This document shows, one piece after another, positions 6,900-14,032 of a DNA stretch of 64,000 nucleotides (positions within the stretch are counted from its first letter, which is position 1; each line of letters opens with the position of its first letter). The notes beneath the pieces were generated by a model. It searched no databases, was not told the DNA's origin, and worked only from the letters and a program-made list of their open reading frames with translations. Origin of the DNA: a bacterium. Lineage in GTDB: Bacteria; Patescibacteria; CPR2; UBA1875; JAJYID01. The translations under genes and the position numbers were made by a program. Location of the stretch: assembly GCA_030647205.1 (NCBI GenBank), contig JAUSJO010000002.1, forward strand, positions 124,001 through 188,000, read 5' to 3'.

Positions 6900-7910
6900 T
6901 CAAGATATTTTTTGCGGCTCTGAAAGTTTATCTTTTTTGCTTGCAATAGTATGATCCTGTTCTACCTCGAGATATATTTCTTTCACTTCGGGACAAACAG
7001 TTCTTATTTGATGTTCCAGTTGATCAGTCAATAGGCCAATTTTTTTGATAACATGCTCGGTATACTGCTTCTGACTTTCTTTTAAATTTTGATCCATGTC
7101 TTCATAAACAAACTCTTCCTTAAACTCTACATCCGAAACGACGACTACGTGATGAGGGCCAAATATAATGGTGCGAAGATCGTGATATTTCTCCACTGCC
7201 GGGTGGCTGACAAAAATCGCTTCAACTTTCTTGTTTATTACTAAATGTGACTGGTCGGTCAGAAGCTCTTTATTTTTATTTACCAAGAAGATAGCTACAA
7301 AGCCAAGCAAAATACCGATTACCACCGAAGCAATACCATCATACAAAGATGTGTGCAGTATATAAGATAATGTGACTCCAACTCCCGCAATAAGCAGACC
7401 CAAAACAGCGGCCATGTCCTCAAAGAAAACTGTAATGACGGCCGTTTCAGATGAGTCGTCAATGTATCTAAAAAGACTTGCCTTCCCTTTTGTTTTACGG
7501 AGGAATTTATAAGTAACAAGCAGTGTATATCCCTCGATCAAAATAGAAAGGACTATAACAAGCAAAGGCCACTGAATATGGGATATTTCTTCCGGATGAG
7601 TAATGGCATGAGCACCTCTTTGTATAGAAAGGACAGAACCAATGATCAAGATACCAAAGGCGGCTATCAAGCTCCAAAAGAAACGTTCTTTGCCAAAGCC
7701 GAACTGGTGTTCCTCGTCTGCGGGCCTTTCTGCTCGTTTTATCCCAAAAAGCAAAAAAAGCTGATTTGCAGTGTCGGCGACAGAGTGTAAACCTTCTGAA
7801 AACATAACTGCGGAGCCCGAAACGCCTGCAACAATAAATTTCAAAACCGCTACCATCAGGTTTCCGAAGAAGGCGAGAACTATTTGTTTTGTACTATGAT
7901 CTTCCATCAA
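6900..7910 (-). CDS. CDF family cation efflux protein
   Basis: 336 residues with about six membrane spans and a cytoplasmic C-terminal domain. The metal-site motifs of the cation diffusion facilitator family are present: EGLHSVADTANQLFLL in span 2 and FFEDMAAVLGLL in span 5. The sequence after span 2 (FGFGKERFFWSL) is typical of the SLC30A9-like branch. These proteins exchange Zn2+ or other divalent cations for protons. The metal cannot be told from the sequence. The C-terminus is acidic and longer than the minimal family. Confidence 0.87.
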   Translation of the reverse strand: MMEDHSTKQIVLAFFGNLMVAVLKFIVAGVSGSAVMFSEGLHSVADTANQLFLLFGIKRAERPADEEHQFGFGKERFFWSLIAAFGILIIGSVLSIQRGAHAITHPEEISHIQWPLLVIVLSILIEGYTLLVTYKFLRKTKGKASLFRYIDDSSETAVITVFFEDMAAVLGLLIAGVGVTLSYILHTSLYDGIASVVIGILLGFVAIFLVNKNKELLTDQSHLVINKKVEAIFVSHPAVEKYHDLRTIIFGPHHVVVVSDVEFKEEFVYEDMDQNLKESQKQYTEHVIKKIGLLTDQLEHQIRTVCPEVKEIYLEVEQDHTIASKKDKLSEPQKIS

Positions 7911-7936
7911 CTACTATTATAGACCATACGGTTAGT

Positions 7937-7965
7937 TTGACATAGTGGGGTTTGTGCTATATAAC
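7937..7965 (+). promoter_or_regulatory. Promoter upstream of the acidic hypothetical gene
   Basis: TTGACA (7937-7942), 17 bases, TATAAC (7960-7965). The start site would be near 7972, about 40 bases before the ATG at 8012, which has AGAGGAGA upstream. Confidence 0.75.
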
Positions 7966-8011
7966 AGCATATAAAGTATAGGCTTGAGAGACATTTAAAG
8001 AGGAGACCACA

Positions 8012-8866
8012 ATGGCGGAACAAGAAAACCAGCCAATAGGCGAAGTTGCAGAAAATGAGGATATTGCCCAAACTGAACTTGCGAAATCAGCTGTTAATCT
8101 TACGGGTGAACAGCCGAAAATAAGTGAAATCGATAAGAATGCAGCCAGAATTAGTGATCTGGTTGAAGAAGAGAATAGGATTAAAGCTGATACGAAAGTA
8201 GCAAAAGAGCACCTCGCGGGAGATATGAGATCAATGAAAGAGGTGTCGATAGAAATTTCGGATGTTAGTGCGGAAGCGCTTATGATGAAGCAAGTTGTGG
8301 AGGAGTCACTTGAAAAACAAGGGCAAAATTCAGAGGATCAGCAAGAAGCTCTTGGAGTTCCAAACGAAGCAGGTGAAATAGAGGAACAGCAATCTGCAGT
8401 TTGGGGGGCAAAGCAACTACTCTTGGATATTCAACAAGGCGAAGAAGCGCTAAGGGAGGCCCGAGAGGAAGCAATGAATGAATGGATCCTATCGAGTATT
8501 GATTATTGTTTGAAGTGGGCACCGTGGAGAAAAGTTTTAGATAATTGCGAAAATCGCATCGACGCAGAGACTATGATCAAGAAAAAATTGGAACTTTATA
8601 TCAGAAAAAACACAGGAGCATTTTTGGAGGGTGACTCTGAATACCTTCCGGGATGGGAAGGCCAAATGTCCACAAAAACAGTGGATACGCAAGAAGGTAA
8701 AAAAACGTGGGTTACAAAAATCGATTTTGTCCCCTATTCAGGGCCGTCCAGTGTTGAGGAAGAAGATCAGGGAGAAAATGAATCGTTCGGCAATAATACG
8801 GAAACAGGGAGTATCGAAGGTGTGGTTAATGGTGCCCAAGGTGAGGATATACCTGAAATAGCCTAG
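8012..8866 (+). CDS. Acidic hypothetical protein (284 aa)
   Basis: No family recognised. Residues 1-130 are rich in Glu, Ala and Gln and predicted to be coiled or disordered helices. A central part with Trp residues (residues 150-185; EWILSSIDYCLKWAPWRKVL) and a short folded segment (GEGKKTWV-like, TKIDFVPYSG at about 240) follow, and the tail is acidic and Gly/Asn-rich. There is no signal peptide or membrane span, so it is probably cytoplasmic. It has its own promoter and AGAGGAGA ribosome site. Confidence 0.75.
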   Translation: MAEQENQPIGEVAENEDIAQTELAKSAVNLTGEQPKISEIDKNAARISDLVEEENRIKADTKVAKEHLAGDMRSMKEVSIEISDVSAEALMMKQVVEESLEKQGQNSEDQQEALGVPNEAGEIEEQQSAVWGAKQLLLDIQQGEEALREAREEAMNEWILSSIDYCLKWAPWRKVLDNCENRIDAETMIKKKLELYIRKNTGAFLEGDSEYLPGWEGQMSTKTVDTQEGKKTWVTKIDFVPYSGPSSVEEEDQGENESFGNNTETGSIEGVVNGAQGEDIPEIA

Positions 8867-8949
8867 ACCTTAACCTGTACGTCTCTTCATGTGTGAGGTT
8901 TCTATTTGTGGTGATCTCTTGGACTTCATGTAAACCTATTTGGAGAAAG

Positions 8950-8978
8950 TTGACATGATAAATGATATGTCATAATAT
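8950..8978 (+). promoter_or_regulatory. Promoter of the 9008-10055 operon
   Basis: TTGACA (8950-8955), 17 bases, TAATAT (8973-8978), followed by a GGAGG site at about 8999-9003 before the ATG at 9008. Confidence 0.75.
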
Positions 8979-9007
8979 CTGATCATATCTAACTAAATGG
9001 AGGCAGG

Positions 9008-9781
9008 ATGTCTAAAAAAATTATTAAGCTAACCTTTGTATTTCTTGTAATTTGTATTTTTGTAAGTATGGCAGCAGTAGCTGTTAGAGCTGAAAATACT
9101 GAAGCACCAGACGCTACAAACACTACCGAATTGAGCGGCGAGTCACAAAAGAAACAGGCAGAAAAACAAAGAGAGCAACTCAAAAAAGAGCAAGAAAAAG
9201 CCAAAGAAGAAAAGGTAAAGCTAAAAGAAAAACAGAAGAAGCTGGCAGAAGCCAAAAGAGAAGCGGCAAAGAAAATTGATGAAGTGATTAAAAAACTTCA
9301 AAAGATCAAAGAGAGAGTATCGAATATGCCGACTATCTCAAGTGATTTAAAAACACAACTAAACTCAAAAATTGATGATTGGGTAACTAAGCTTAATACT
9401 AGAAAAGCCGCAGTGAATGCCTCAACAACTAAAGAAGAACTAAAGGTGGCAATGGATGGGTTTAGGGCGGATGTTAAAGAAGCAAAGAGGGTTATCAAAG
9501 ATATTGTGGAGTCTATCCACGAAACACATCTCCAGAAAGTTATTGCAAAGATAGAAGCCTTCATCCCTAAAGTTGAAGCAAAGGTAGCAGCTATTACTGA
9601 CAACGCTAAAAAAACGGAGGCCACAGATCTTGTCAATGATGCGAAGGTTCAAATTACAAACGCAAAAACACTAAATGATGCTGGGAAAATAGAGGAAGCC
9701 AGAAAGGCGATAAAAACTGCATATCGAGATCTTAAGAATGCATTAGAAATAGCAAATGAAAAGGAGGCTTCAGATGAATAG
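9008..9781 (+). CDS. Secreted or anchored coiled-coil protein (257 aa)
   Basis: The N-terminus is a signal peptide or anchor (KKIIKLTFVFLVICIFVSM then AAVAVRAEN, with a plausible signal peptidase I site after VRA). From about residue 45 to 105 the sequence is a highly charged coiled coil (KEQEKAKEEKVKLKEKQKK). The rest is helical, with an Ala/Lys-rich C-terminal repeat-like part. I recognise no family; the build resembles envelope coiled-coil proteins. Its last codons overlap the start of the next gene, so the two are co-translated. Confidence 0.78.
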   Translation: MSKKIIKLTFVFLVICIFVSMAAVAVRAENTEAPDATNTTELSGESQKKQAEKQREQLKKEQEKAKEEKVKLKEKQKKLAEAKREAAKKIDEVIKKLQKIKERVSNMPTISSDLKTQLNSKIDDWVTKLNTRKAAVNASTTKEELKVAMDGFRADVKEAKRVIKDIVESIHETHLQKVIAKIEAFIPKVEAKVAAITDNAKKTEATDLVNDAKVQITNAKTLNDAGKIEEARKAIKTAYRDLKNALEIANEKEASDE

Positions 9782-10055
9782 GGAAATTCAAATGACTCAT
9801 ACACTTAAAATGTTGCTTGCAGTACTTACAACAGTTGTTATTTTGGGTGGTGGAGTCTTGGGCTGGGTCTACTACAATGATAGTTTGGCCACAAAACAAG
9901 CATCTAACACAGGAACTGTTTCGGTTAAAAAGGCAAGTGCAAGCCAGATTGAGCTAAATACTATCCAAGGCGAAATCCAGAAATCTGACGACATAGACAT
10001 TTCAGACCTTGATAATACCTCTGACCTGGACAAGATAGACCTAAGCGGAATTTAA
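9774..10055 (+). CDS. Single-span membrane protein (93 aa)
   Basis: The frame opens at 9756, but the ATG at 9774 has AAGGAGG at the right distance, so 93 residues are chosen. It overlaps the previous stop by eight bases (ATGAATAG). One transmembrane segment (residues 12-33; MLLAVLTTVVILGGGVLGWVY) is followed by an outward Ser/Thr-rich linker and an acidic tail with SDDIDISDLDNTSDLDKIDL, an Asp-rich repeat. Function unknown; probably a partner of the coiled-coil protein encoded upstream. Confidence 0.72.
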   Translation: MNREIQMTHTLKMLLAVLTTVVILGGGVLGWVYYNDSLATKQASNTGTVSVKKASASQIELNTIQGEIQKSDDIDISDLDNTSDLDKIDLSGI

Positions 10056-10066
10056 TCATCGCTAGA

Positions 10067-10633
10067 TCAGTCTTGTTTCATGTGGGCGATTTTTGCTCTT
10101 GCGGTTTTTGGGGTCTTAGCCATGGCAGCTATCTTTTTGCCGGCTTTGACCGAACTTGACCGAACTGTTATTTTATCTTTTTCGATTTTGATAATATCGT
10201 TGGCAGTTATTATCAGATCTTGAGCAAGCATCTTAATCAAACTCGAAGAAACTACATAGAGTCTCTCTAACCGCATTCTTTTTAAGTCTATGCTCCAGTC
10301 ACGAACTTTTCCCAGATGTCTTCCATCTTCATCTACAACCTTTGAGCCTGCAATCTCAATGTCTTTGTCGAGAACTTCTTTAATCCGTATTATTTCATCG
10401 GGAAGCGAAGCCGAGTCTATACTTCTGATCATAATAAAGTTTGTGCCCACTCCGGCTATATCCGAAGTATTTGCAATCATTATCTTGTTTTTGGCGTTAG
10501 AAACTTGAAAGGATATGCCAATGGCATCCCCGTTTTCGGGATTTATAATGACATCTTGCAGTGATCCCAAGATTGTGCGTTCTTCTCTTGTGATGATTGC
10601 AGTGCGTCCAAACTCTGAAGCTAGTTTTTGCAT
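10067..10633 (-). CDS. PRC-barrel domain protein
   Basis: 188 residues made of two PRC-barrel-like beta domains: one near residues 8-75 (LGSLQDVIINPENGDAIGI) and one near 90-155 (EIAGSKVVDEDGRHLGKVRDW), with a basic Lys/Ala-rich tail (AGKKIAAMAKTPKTARAKIA). PRC barrels act in photosynthetic reaction centres and in RimM; standalone copies are mostly uncharacterised. The minus-strand start has AAGGTAAAAG upstream. It is convergent with the preceding two-gene operon. Confidence 0.8.
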   Translation of the reverse strand: MQKLASEFGRTAIITREERTILGSLQDVIINPENGDAIGISFQVSNAKNKIMIANTSDIAGVGTNFIMIRSIDSASLPDEIIRIKEVLDKDIEIAGSKVVDEDGRHLGKVRDWSIDLKRMRLERLYVVSSSLIKMLAQDLIITANDIIKIEKDKITVRSSSVKAGKKIAAMAKTPKTARAKIAHMKQD

Positions 10634-10662
10634 TTGACTTTTACCTTATTGTGCGCTATAAT
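10634..10662 (+). promoter_or_regulatory. Promoter of the rpsF-ssb-rpsR-efp operon
   Basis: TTGACT (10634-10639), 17 bases, TATAAT (10657-10662). It starts directly after the start codon of the divergent PRC-barrel gene and implies a leader of nearly 90 bases before rpsF. Confidence 0.8.
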
Positions 10663-10702
10663 TTTATAGCAAAATTGAATTAATAACTAACATTCTATTT
10701 TT

Positions 10703-10740
10703 GCTCTTTACTCTAGTAGAGAGCCCCGAAAGGGTCCGTG
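10703..10740 (+). promoter_or_regulatory. Possible bS6:bS18-binding leader
   Basis: The rpsF leader can fold: GCTCT (10703-10707) with AGAGC (10720-10724), followed by CCC-GAAA-GGG (10725-10734) and an unpaired CCG (10736-10738). Known rpsF leaders bind the S6:S18 pair through a CCG-containing bulge; the match here is by general form only. Confidence 0.35.
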
Positions 10741-10756
10741 GAAAGGAATTTTTTTA

Positions 10757-11251
10757 ATGAAAAAATACGAAATCGTCTATATTATACACCCAGATCTTGA
10801 AGGAAGTACGGCTAAAATTACAGAGAAGGTCAAGGCTTCACTGGAAAAATCCGGTGGAAAAGTGTTAAATGAAGAGAGTTGGGGAAAGAAAAAGCTAGCC
10901 TATGAAATAGGAAAAAATGCTTTTGGTATCTATGAATTCCTGCTCGTAGAGATGGAACCGGCTTCTGTTAAAGAAATAGAGCGAACTCTTCGTTTATCAG
11001 AAGAGGTTGTAAGATCACTGGTTTCTCATGCTGAAGAAATAGTTGAGTCAAAAAGAGAGCCGAAAAAGGCCGTGAAAAAAACTGAGACAAAACCTAAAGA
11101 AGCAACCGTGAAAGAAGGAAAAGAAACGGTTAAAGAGGAAGTCAAGGAAACTAAAAAAACAAAAGCCGAAAAAGAAAAAGAAGAGAAGGAAAGACAAAAA
11201 GAATTGGACGAAAAATTACAAGCAATAATAGGACCTGACACAGAGTCCTAA
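10757..11251 (+). CDS. rpsF: Ribosomal protein bS6 with long charged tail
   Basis: The first 100 residues are the bS6 fold (KKYEIVYIIHPDLEGS, KVLNEESWGKKKLAYEI, EIERTLRLSEEVVRSLV). The remaining 65 residues form a Lys/Glu-rich tail (VKEEVKETKKTKAEKEKEEK) not present in short bS6 proteins; such tails vary among bacteria. bS6 binds bS18 in the 30S platform. The gene heads the rpsF-ssb-rpsR cluster, a conserved bacterial order. Confidence 0.96.
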   Translation: MKKYEIVYIIHPDLEGSTAKITEKVKASLEKSGGKVLNEESWGKKKLAYEIGKNAFGIYEFLLVEMEPASVKEIERTLRLSEEVVRSLVSHAEEIVESKREPKKAVKKTETKPKEATVKEGKETVKEEVKETKKTKAEKEKEEKERQKELDEKLQAIIGPDTES

Positions 11252-11265
11252 AAAAGGAGAGAGCC

Positions 11266-11724
11266 ATGCAAAATGTAAACTTGGCAATTGTAATGGGAAA
11301 CTTAACACGTGATCCGGAACTCCGGTACACACCAAACGGCCAACCGGTAACTTCGTTTGGAGTCGCAACAAACCGTTCATGGAAGGATGCAAACGGCGAC
11401 AAAAAAGATGAAGTAGAGTTCCATGAAGTAGTTGTTTGGGGCAAACTGGCAGAACTTTGCAGCCAGTACCTGACAAAAGGCAGAAAAGTGCATGTTATGG
11501 GACGGCTTCAAACCAGAAGTTGGGAAGGTCAAGACGGAGCAAAGAGACAAAAAACTGAGATCGTGGCGCAAGATATCGCCTTTGTTGACTCCAGAAGAGA
11601 TGGCGGAGATTTCCCGTCCGATGACTCAGATGTAAAAGCCCCGGCAAAGAAAAACGATAAAGCAAAACCAAAAAAGGAAGATAAAGAGGAAGAGGAGATA
11701 AACATCGATGACATACCGTTCTAA
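11266..11724 (+). CDS. ssb: Single-stranded DNA-binding protein
   Basis: 152 residues: an OB fold over residues 1-110 (NLAIVMGNLTRDPELRYTPN, FHEVVVWGKLAELCSQYL, KGRKVHVMGRLQTRSW) and an acidic linker ending in DIPF, the peptide that recruits repair and replication partners. It coats single-stranded DNA. Start supported by AAGGAGAGAG. Its 3' end overlaps rpsR by 17 bases. Confidence 0.97.
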   Translation: MQNVNLAIVMGNLTRDPELRYTPNGQPVTSFGVATNRSWKDANGDKKDEVEFHEVVVWGKLAELCSQYLTKGRKVHVMGRLQTRSWEGQDGAKRQKTEIVAQDIAFVDSRRDGGDFPSDDSDVKAPAKKNDKAKPKKEDKEEEEINIDDIPF

Positions 11725-11950
11725 AGAAAAACCAGCAATGTATGTACCAAGAAAAGGATGCAGATTTTGCATTGATAAAGATTTGACCATTGACTACAAA
11801 GACGTCAAAGGGCTCCAAAAGTTCATATCAAACTACGGGAGAATTGAGTCCAGGAAGAGAACCGGCAACTGTGTGAAACATCAGCGAAAAGTAGCGCTTG
11901 CGATAAAAAGAGCTCGAATTTTGGCACTACTTCCATACGTTAACAAGTAA
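11708..11950 (+). CDS. rpsR: Ribosomal protein bS18
   Basis: 80 residues with the bS18 core CRFC, DYKDVKGLQKFISNYGRI, RKRTGNCVKHQRKVALAIKR and ARILALLPYV. The Cys residues of CRFC could hold zinc. The ATG at 11708 lies inside ssb and has GAGGAGA upstream; a start at 11738 would also keep the conserved core. Binds bS6 in the small subunit. Confidence 0.95.
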   Translation: MTYRSKEKPAMYVPRKGCRFCIDKDLTIDYKDVKGLQKFISNYGRIESRKRTGNCVKHQRKVALAIKRARILALLPYVNK

Positions 11951-11959
11951 GGTTTCCAT

Positions 11960-12520
11960 ATGTATGATATCTCGGATCTAAAAGTCGGCACTGTTTTTGA
12001 ATATGAAAAAGAACCATATGTAGTGGTTGAATCACAGCATACAAAAATGGGCCGTGGTGGAGCAATCCTTCGAGTTAAAATAAAGAATCTTGTTTCTGGG
12101 GCTACGCTGGGGACGACTTTCAGAAGCAGTGATAAGTTCTCTCCAGTAAATATTGAGAGAAAAAAAGCTCAGTTTTTATATTCTGAAGGGGCAAACTACT
12201 TCTTTATGGATCAGACTTCTTATGAGCAACTTTCTTTGGGAAGCGAGTTTGTTGGTACTGCAAATAATTATCTGCTTGAAGGAGAGGTTTACCAGTTGCA
12301 GGTTTATGATGGAAGGCCAATAAGCATTGATTTACCCATCAAAATGGAATTTCTTGTGACTGAGGCTGAAAAAGGGCTAAAAGGAGATACCGCATCTGCT
12401 GCAACCAAGCCTATAAAAATTGAAACAGGACTATCTGTAAATGTTCCTCTATTTATAAAGAATGGCGATAAGATCCGAGTTGATACCCGTGATGGCTCTT
12501 ATGTAGAAAGAGCAAAGTAG
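11960..12520 (+). CDS. efp: Elongation factor P
   Basis: 186 residues with the three-domain EF-P layout: KOW-like domain I (LKVGTVFEYEKEPYVVV), central OB domain, and C-terminal OB domain ending in GDKIRVDTRDGSYVERA. EF-P relieves ribosome stalling at proline runs. The loop that carries the modified Lys34 in E. coli reads HTKMGRGGA here, so the tip residue is Arg32, with Lys29 nearby. Arg-tip EF-Ps in some proteobacteria are rhamnosylated by EarP; no such enzyme is in the window. Ninth base after rpsR stop; same operon. Confidence 0.96.
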   Translation: MYDISDLKVGTVFEYEKEPYVVVESQHTKMGRGGAILRVKIKNLVSGATLGTTFRSSDKFSPVNIERKKAQFLYSEGANYFFMDQTSYEQLSLGSEFVGTANNYLLEGEVYQLQVYDGRPISIDLPIKMEFLVTEAEKGLKGDTASAATKPIKIETGLSVNVPLFIKNGDKIRVDTRDGSYVERAK

Positions 12521-12538
12521 CCTTTTTCTCATCATCCT

Positions 12539-12599
12539 GGTCATTCGACTCTGAGTTGAGCTCATCGCTCAGGCTCAAAGAGCGGAGGCGGAAATCCAG
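12539..12599 (+). repeat. GTCATTC-family repeat before structured element copy 1
   Basis: A degenerate member: GGTCATTCGACTCTGAG, an internal palindromic stretch (TTGAGC...GCTCAGGCTC), and an end of GGAAATCC. It directly precedes the dispersed structured element, as in the other three copies. Confidence 0.55.
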
Positions 12600-12822
12600 T
12601 TCTTTAAATAATTTCCACTTTTTTAGAAAAAGTGGAGTAAAAATCGCGGCTTAGACGGCATCTTAAAGTGTTGGACTTCAATTTGCTTCAGGTTTGAAAA
12701 ACCGGACTCCTTCCAGTCGGCCTAAAGGCTAATCGGTCTTTTCAAATCCTCATCAAATTTCATCCTCGCTTTTCGATCCGATAGCCGCAAAAGACTTCCT
12801 TTGAAAAAATCATGCCGGACGG
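12600..12822 (+). repeat. Dispersed structured element, copy 1
   Basis: This is most of the 351-base gap between efp and tlyA. Hallmarks: hairpin CCACTTTTT/AAAAAGTGG (12615-12635), then GCGGCT (12646-12651), which pairs with AGCCGC (12783-12788); inner pairings AAAGTG with CGCTTT and TTTGAAAA with TTTTCAAA; and the end sequence TTTGAAAAAATCATGCCGG. No conserved reading frame: the reverse frame stops after 17 codons. Confidence 0.85.
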
Positions 12823-12871
12823 GAGAGTGTTGTAGGTAGCAATTTACTACTAAATTGGTTAGTATCAAGTT

Positions 12872-13627
12872 ATGAAGAAACGGATCGACATTTTATTAAC
12901 AGAAAAGGGATTAGCCGAGAGTCGGACGAAGGCCCAGGCTTTTTTAATGAGTGGCCAGGTTGAGGTCGATGGGAGAAAAATAGACAAAGCCGGAACACTT
13001 GTTGATGATGACTCCGAGATCAAGATCAAAGAAAGATTTCCATATGTTTCACGAGGAGCGCTAAAAATCCAAAAGGCTTATCAAGAATTTGGACTAGACT
13101 TTAAAGATATGGTGATTTGCGATATTGGTTCTTCAACAGGAGGATTCACTGATTTTGCACTTCAAAATGGGGCGAAGAAAGTTTTCGCCATCGATGTTGG
13201 CTACGGTCAGCTTGATCAAAAGCTTCGTGAAGATTCTCGGGTAGTTGTGATGGAAAAAACGAATTTTCGAGACATTGATGAGTTACCCGAGAAAATTGAC
13301 CTCTTTGTCTGTGACGTATCTTTTATTTCACTTAAAAAAATTATCCTAAAAATTAAAGAGATTGTAGATTATAAAACACAGTGTGTTTTGCTTATAAAGC
13401 CTCAGTTTGAGGTGGGCAAAGAGGTCGCCGATAAATGCAAAGGTGTCATAAAAGACGAGGAAGTTCAGCGAGGAGTTGTAGAGGAGATTGCCAGATTCGC
13501 TGAAGACAATGGATTTCAGGTAAAGGGACTGACGGAGTCACCGATTACCGGTGCAAAGGGGAATAAAGAGTTTCTGATTTGGCTAACCCTCTCTTGTCAT
13601 TCTGAACTTGATTCAGAATCCAGATAA
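12872..13627 (+). CDS. tlyA: TlyA family rRNA 2'-O-methyltransferase
   Basis: 251 residues: an S4 RNA-binding domain (residues 1-62; RIDILLTEKGLAESRTKAQAF, VEVDGRKIDKAG) and an FtsJ/RrmJ-like methyltransferase (DIGSSTGGFTDFALQNGAKKV for SAM, FVCDVSFISL, LLIKPQFEVG). TlyA methylates rRNA cytidine 2'-hydroxyls. The last dozen residues (SCHSELDSESR after WLTL) are encoded by the left inverted repeat of the GIY-YIG cassette, so the native C-terminus has been replaced or extended by the insertion. No clear ribosome site precedes the ATG. Confidence 0.93.
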   Translation: MKKRIDILLTEKGLAESRTKAQAFLMSGQVEVDGRKIDKAGTLVDDDSEIKIKERFPYVSRGALKIQKAYQEFGLDFKDMVICDIGSSTGGFTDFALQNGAKKVFAIDVGYGQLDQKLREDSRVVVMEKTNFRDIDELPEKIDLFVCDVSFISLKKIILKIKEIVDYKTQCVLLIKPQFEVGKEVADKCKGVIKDEEVQRGVVEEIARFAEDNGFQVKGLTESPITGAKGNKEFLIWLTLSCHSELDSESR

Positions 13628-13948
13628 ATAAATTCCATGAATTCATATTATGTTTACATCACTGCGAGCCAAAGAAATGGAACGCTATATACCGGCGTAA
13701 CCAATAACTTAATGAAAAGAATCTATGAGCATAAAAACGCCAAGCCCGAAACCTTTACAGGTAAATACCTTACTAACAGATTGGTTTATTTTGAGGAAAC
13801 AGCCAGTATTGAAGAAGCAATCAAAAGAGAAAAACAGATAAAAAACTGGAAGCGTAAATGGAAATTAGATTTGATTGAGGAAAATAATCCAGAATGGGAA
13901 GATCTTTATGATAAGTTCCTGGATTCTGAATCAAGTTCAGAATGACAA
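13594..13948 (+). mobile_element. GIY-YIG cassette 2 bounded by perfect 30-bp inverted repeats
   Basis: A 355-bp unit with ends 13594-13623 (TTGTCATTCTGAACTTG...) and 13919-13948, which are exact inverted copies over 30 bases. It has the same architecture and length as cassette 1 (354 bp), but the repeat interiors differ between the two elements. The left end encodes the tail of TlyA, and the right end encodes the tail and stop of the GIY-YIG protein. A further partial copy of the end (GTTCAGAATGACAAG) lies at 14016-14030. Confidence 0.8.
13637..13945 (+). CDS. Small GIY-YIG nuclease (UPF0213-type), second copy
   Basis: 102 residues, clearly homologous to the 5774-6061 product: MNSYYVYITAS, GTLYTGVTNNLMKRIYEHKN, LVYFEETASIEEAIKREKQIKNW. 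The final residues (LDSESSSE) and the TGA stop come from the right inverted repeat. The single GIY-YIG domain fills the protein. A direct role in moving the flanking repeats is suggested by the arrangement but not shown. Confidence 0.88.
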   Translation: MNSYYVYITASQRNGTLYTGVTNNLMKRIYEHKNAKPETFTGKYLTNRLVYFEETASIEEAIKREKQIKNWKRKWKLDLIEENNPEWEDLYDKFLDSESSSE

Positions 13949-14015
13949 AACTAGTGAGAAAATGATTTTCTTTAGTGCTATCTCTGAACTGATCGAGGGA
14001 GATCTTATTTTATGA

Positions 14016-14030
14016 GTTCAGAATGACAAG
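14016..14030 (+). repeat. Partial GTCATTC-family end
   Basis: GTTCAGAATGACAAG repeats the outer end of the cassette 2 right repeat; the following GGGTTA mirrors the TAACCC found just left of the cassette (13583-13590). It may mark the border of an older, larger insertion. Confidence 0.5.
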
Positions 14031-14032
14031 GG

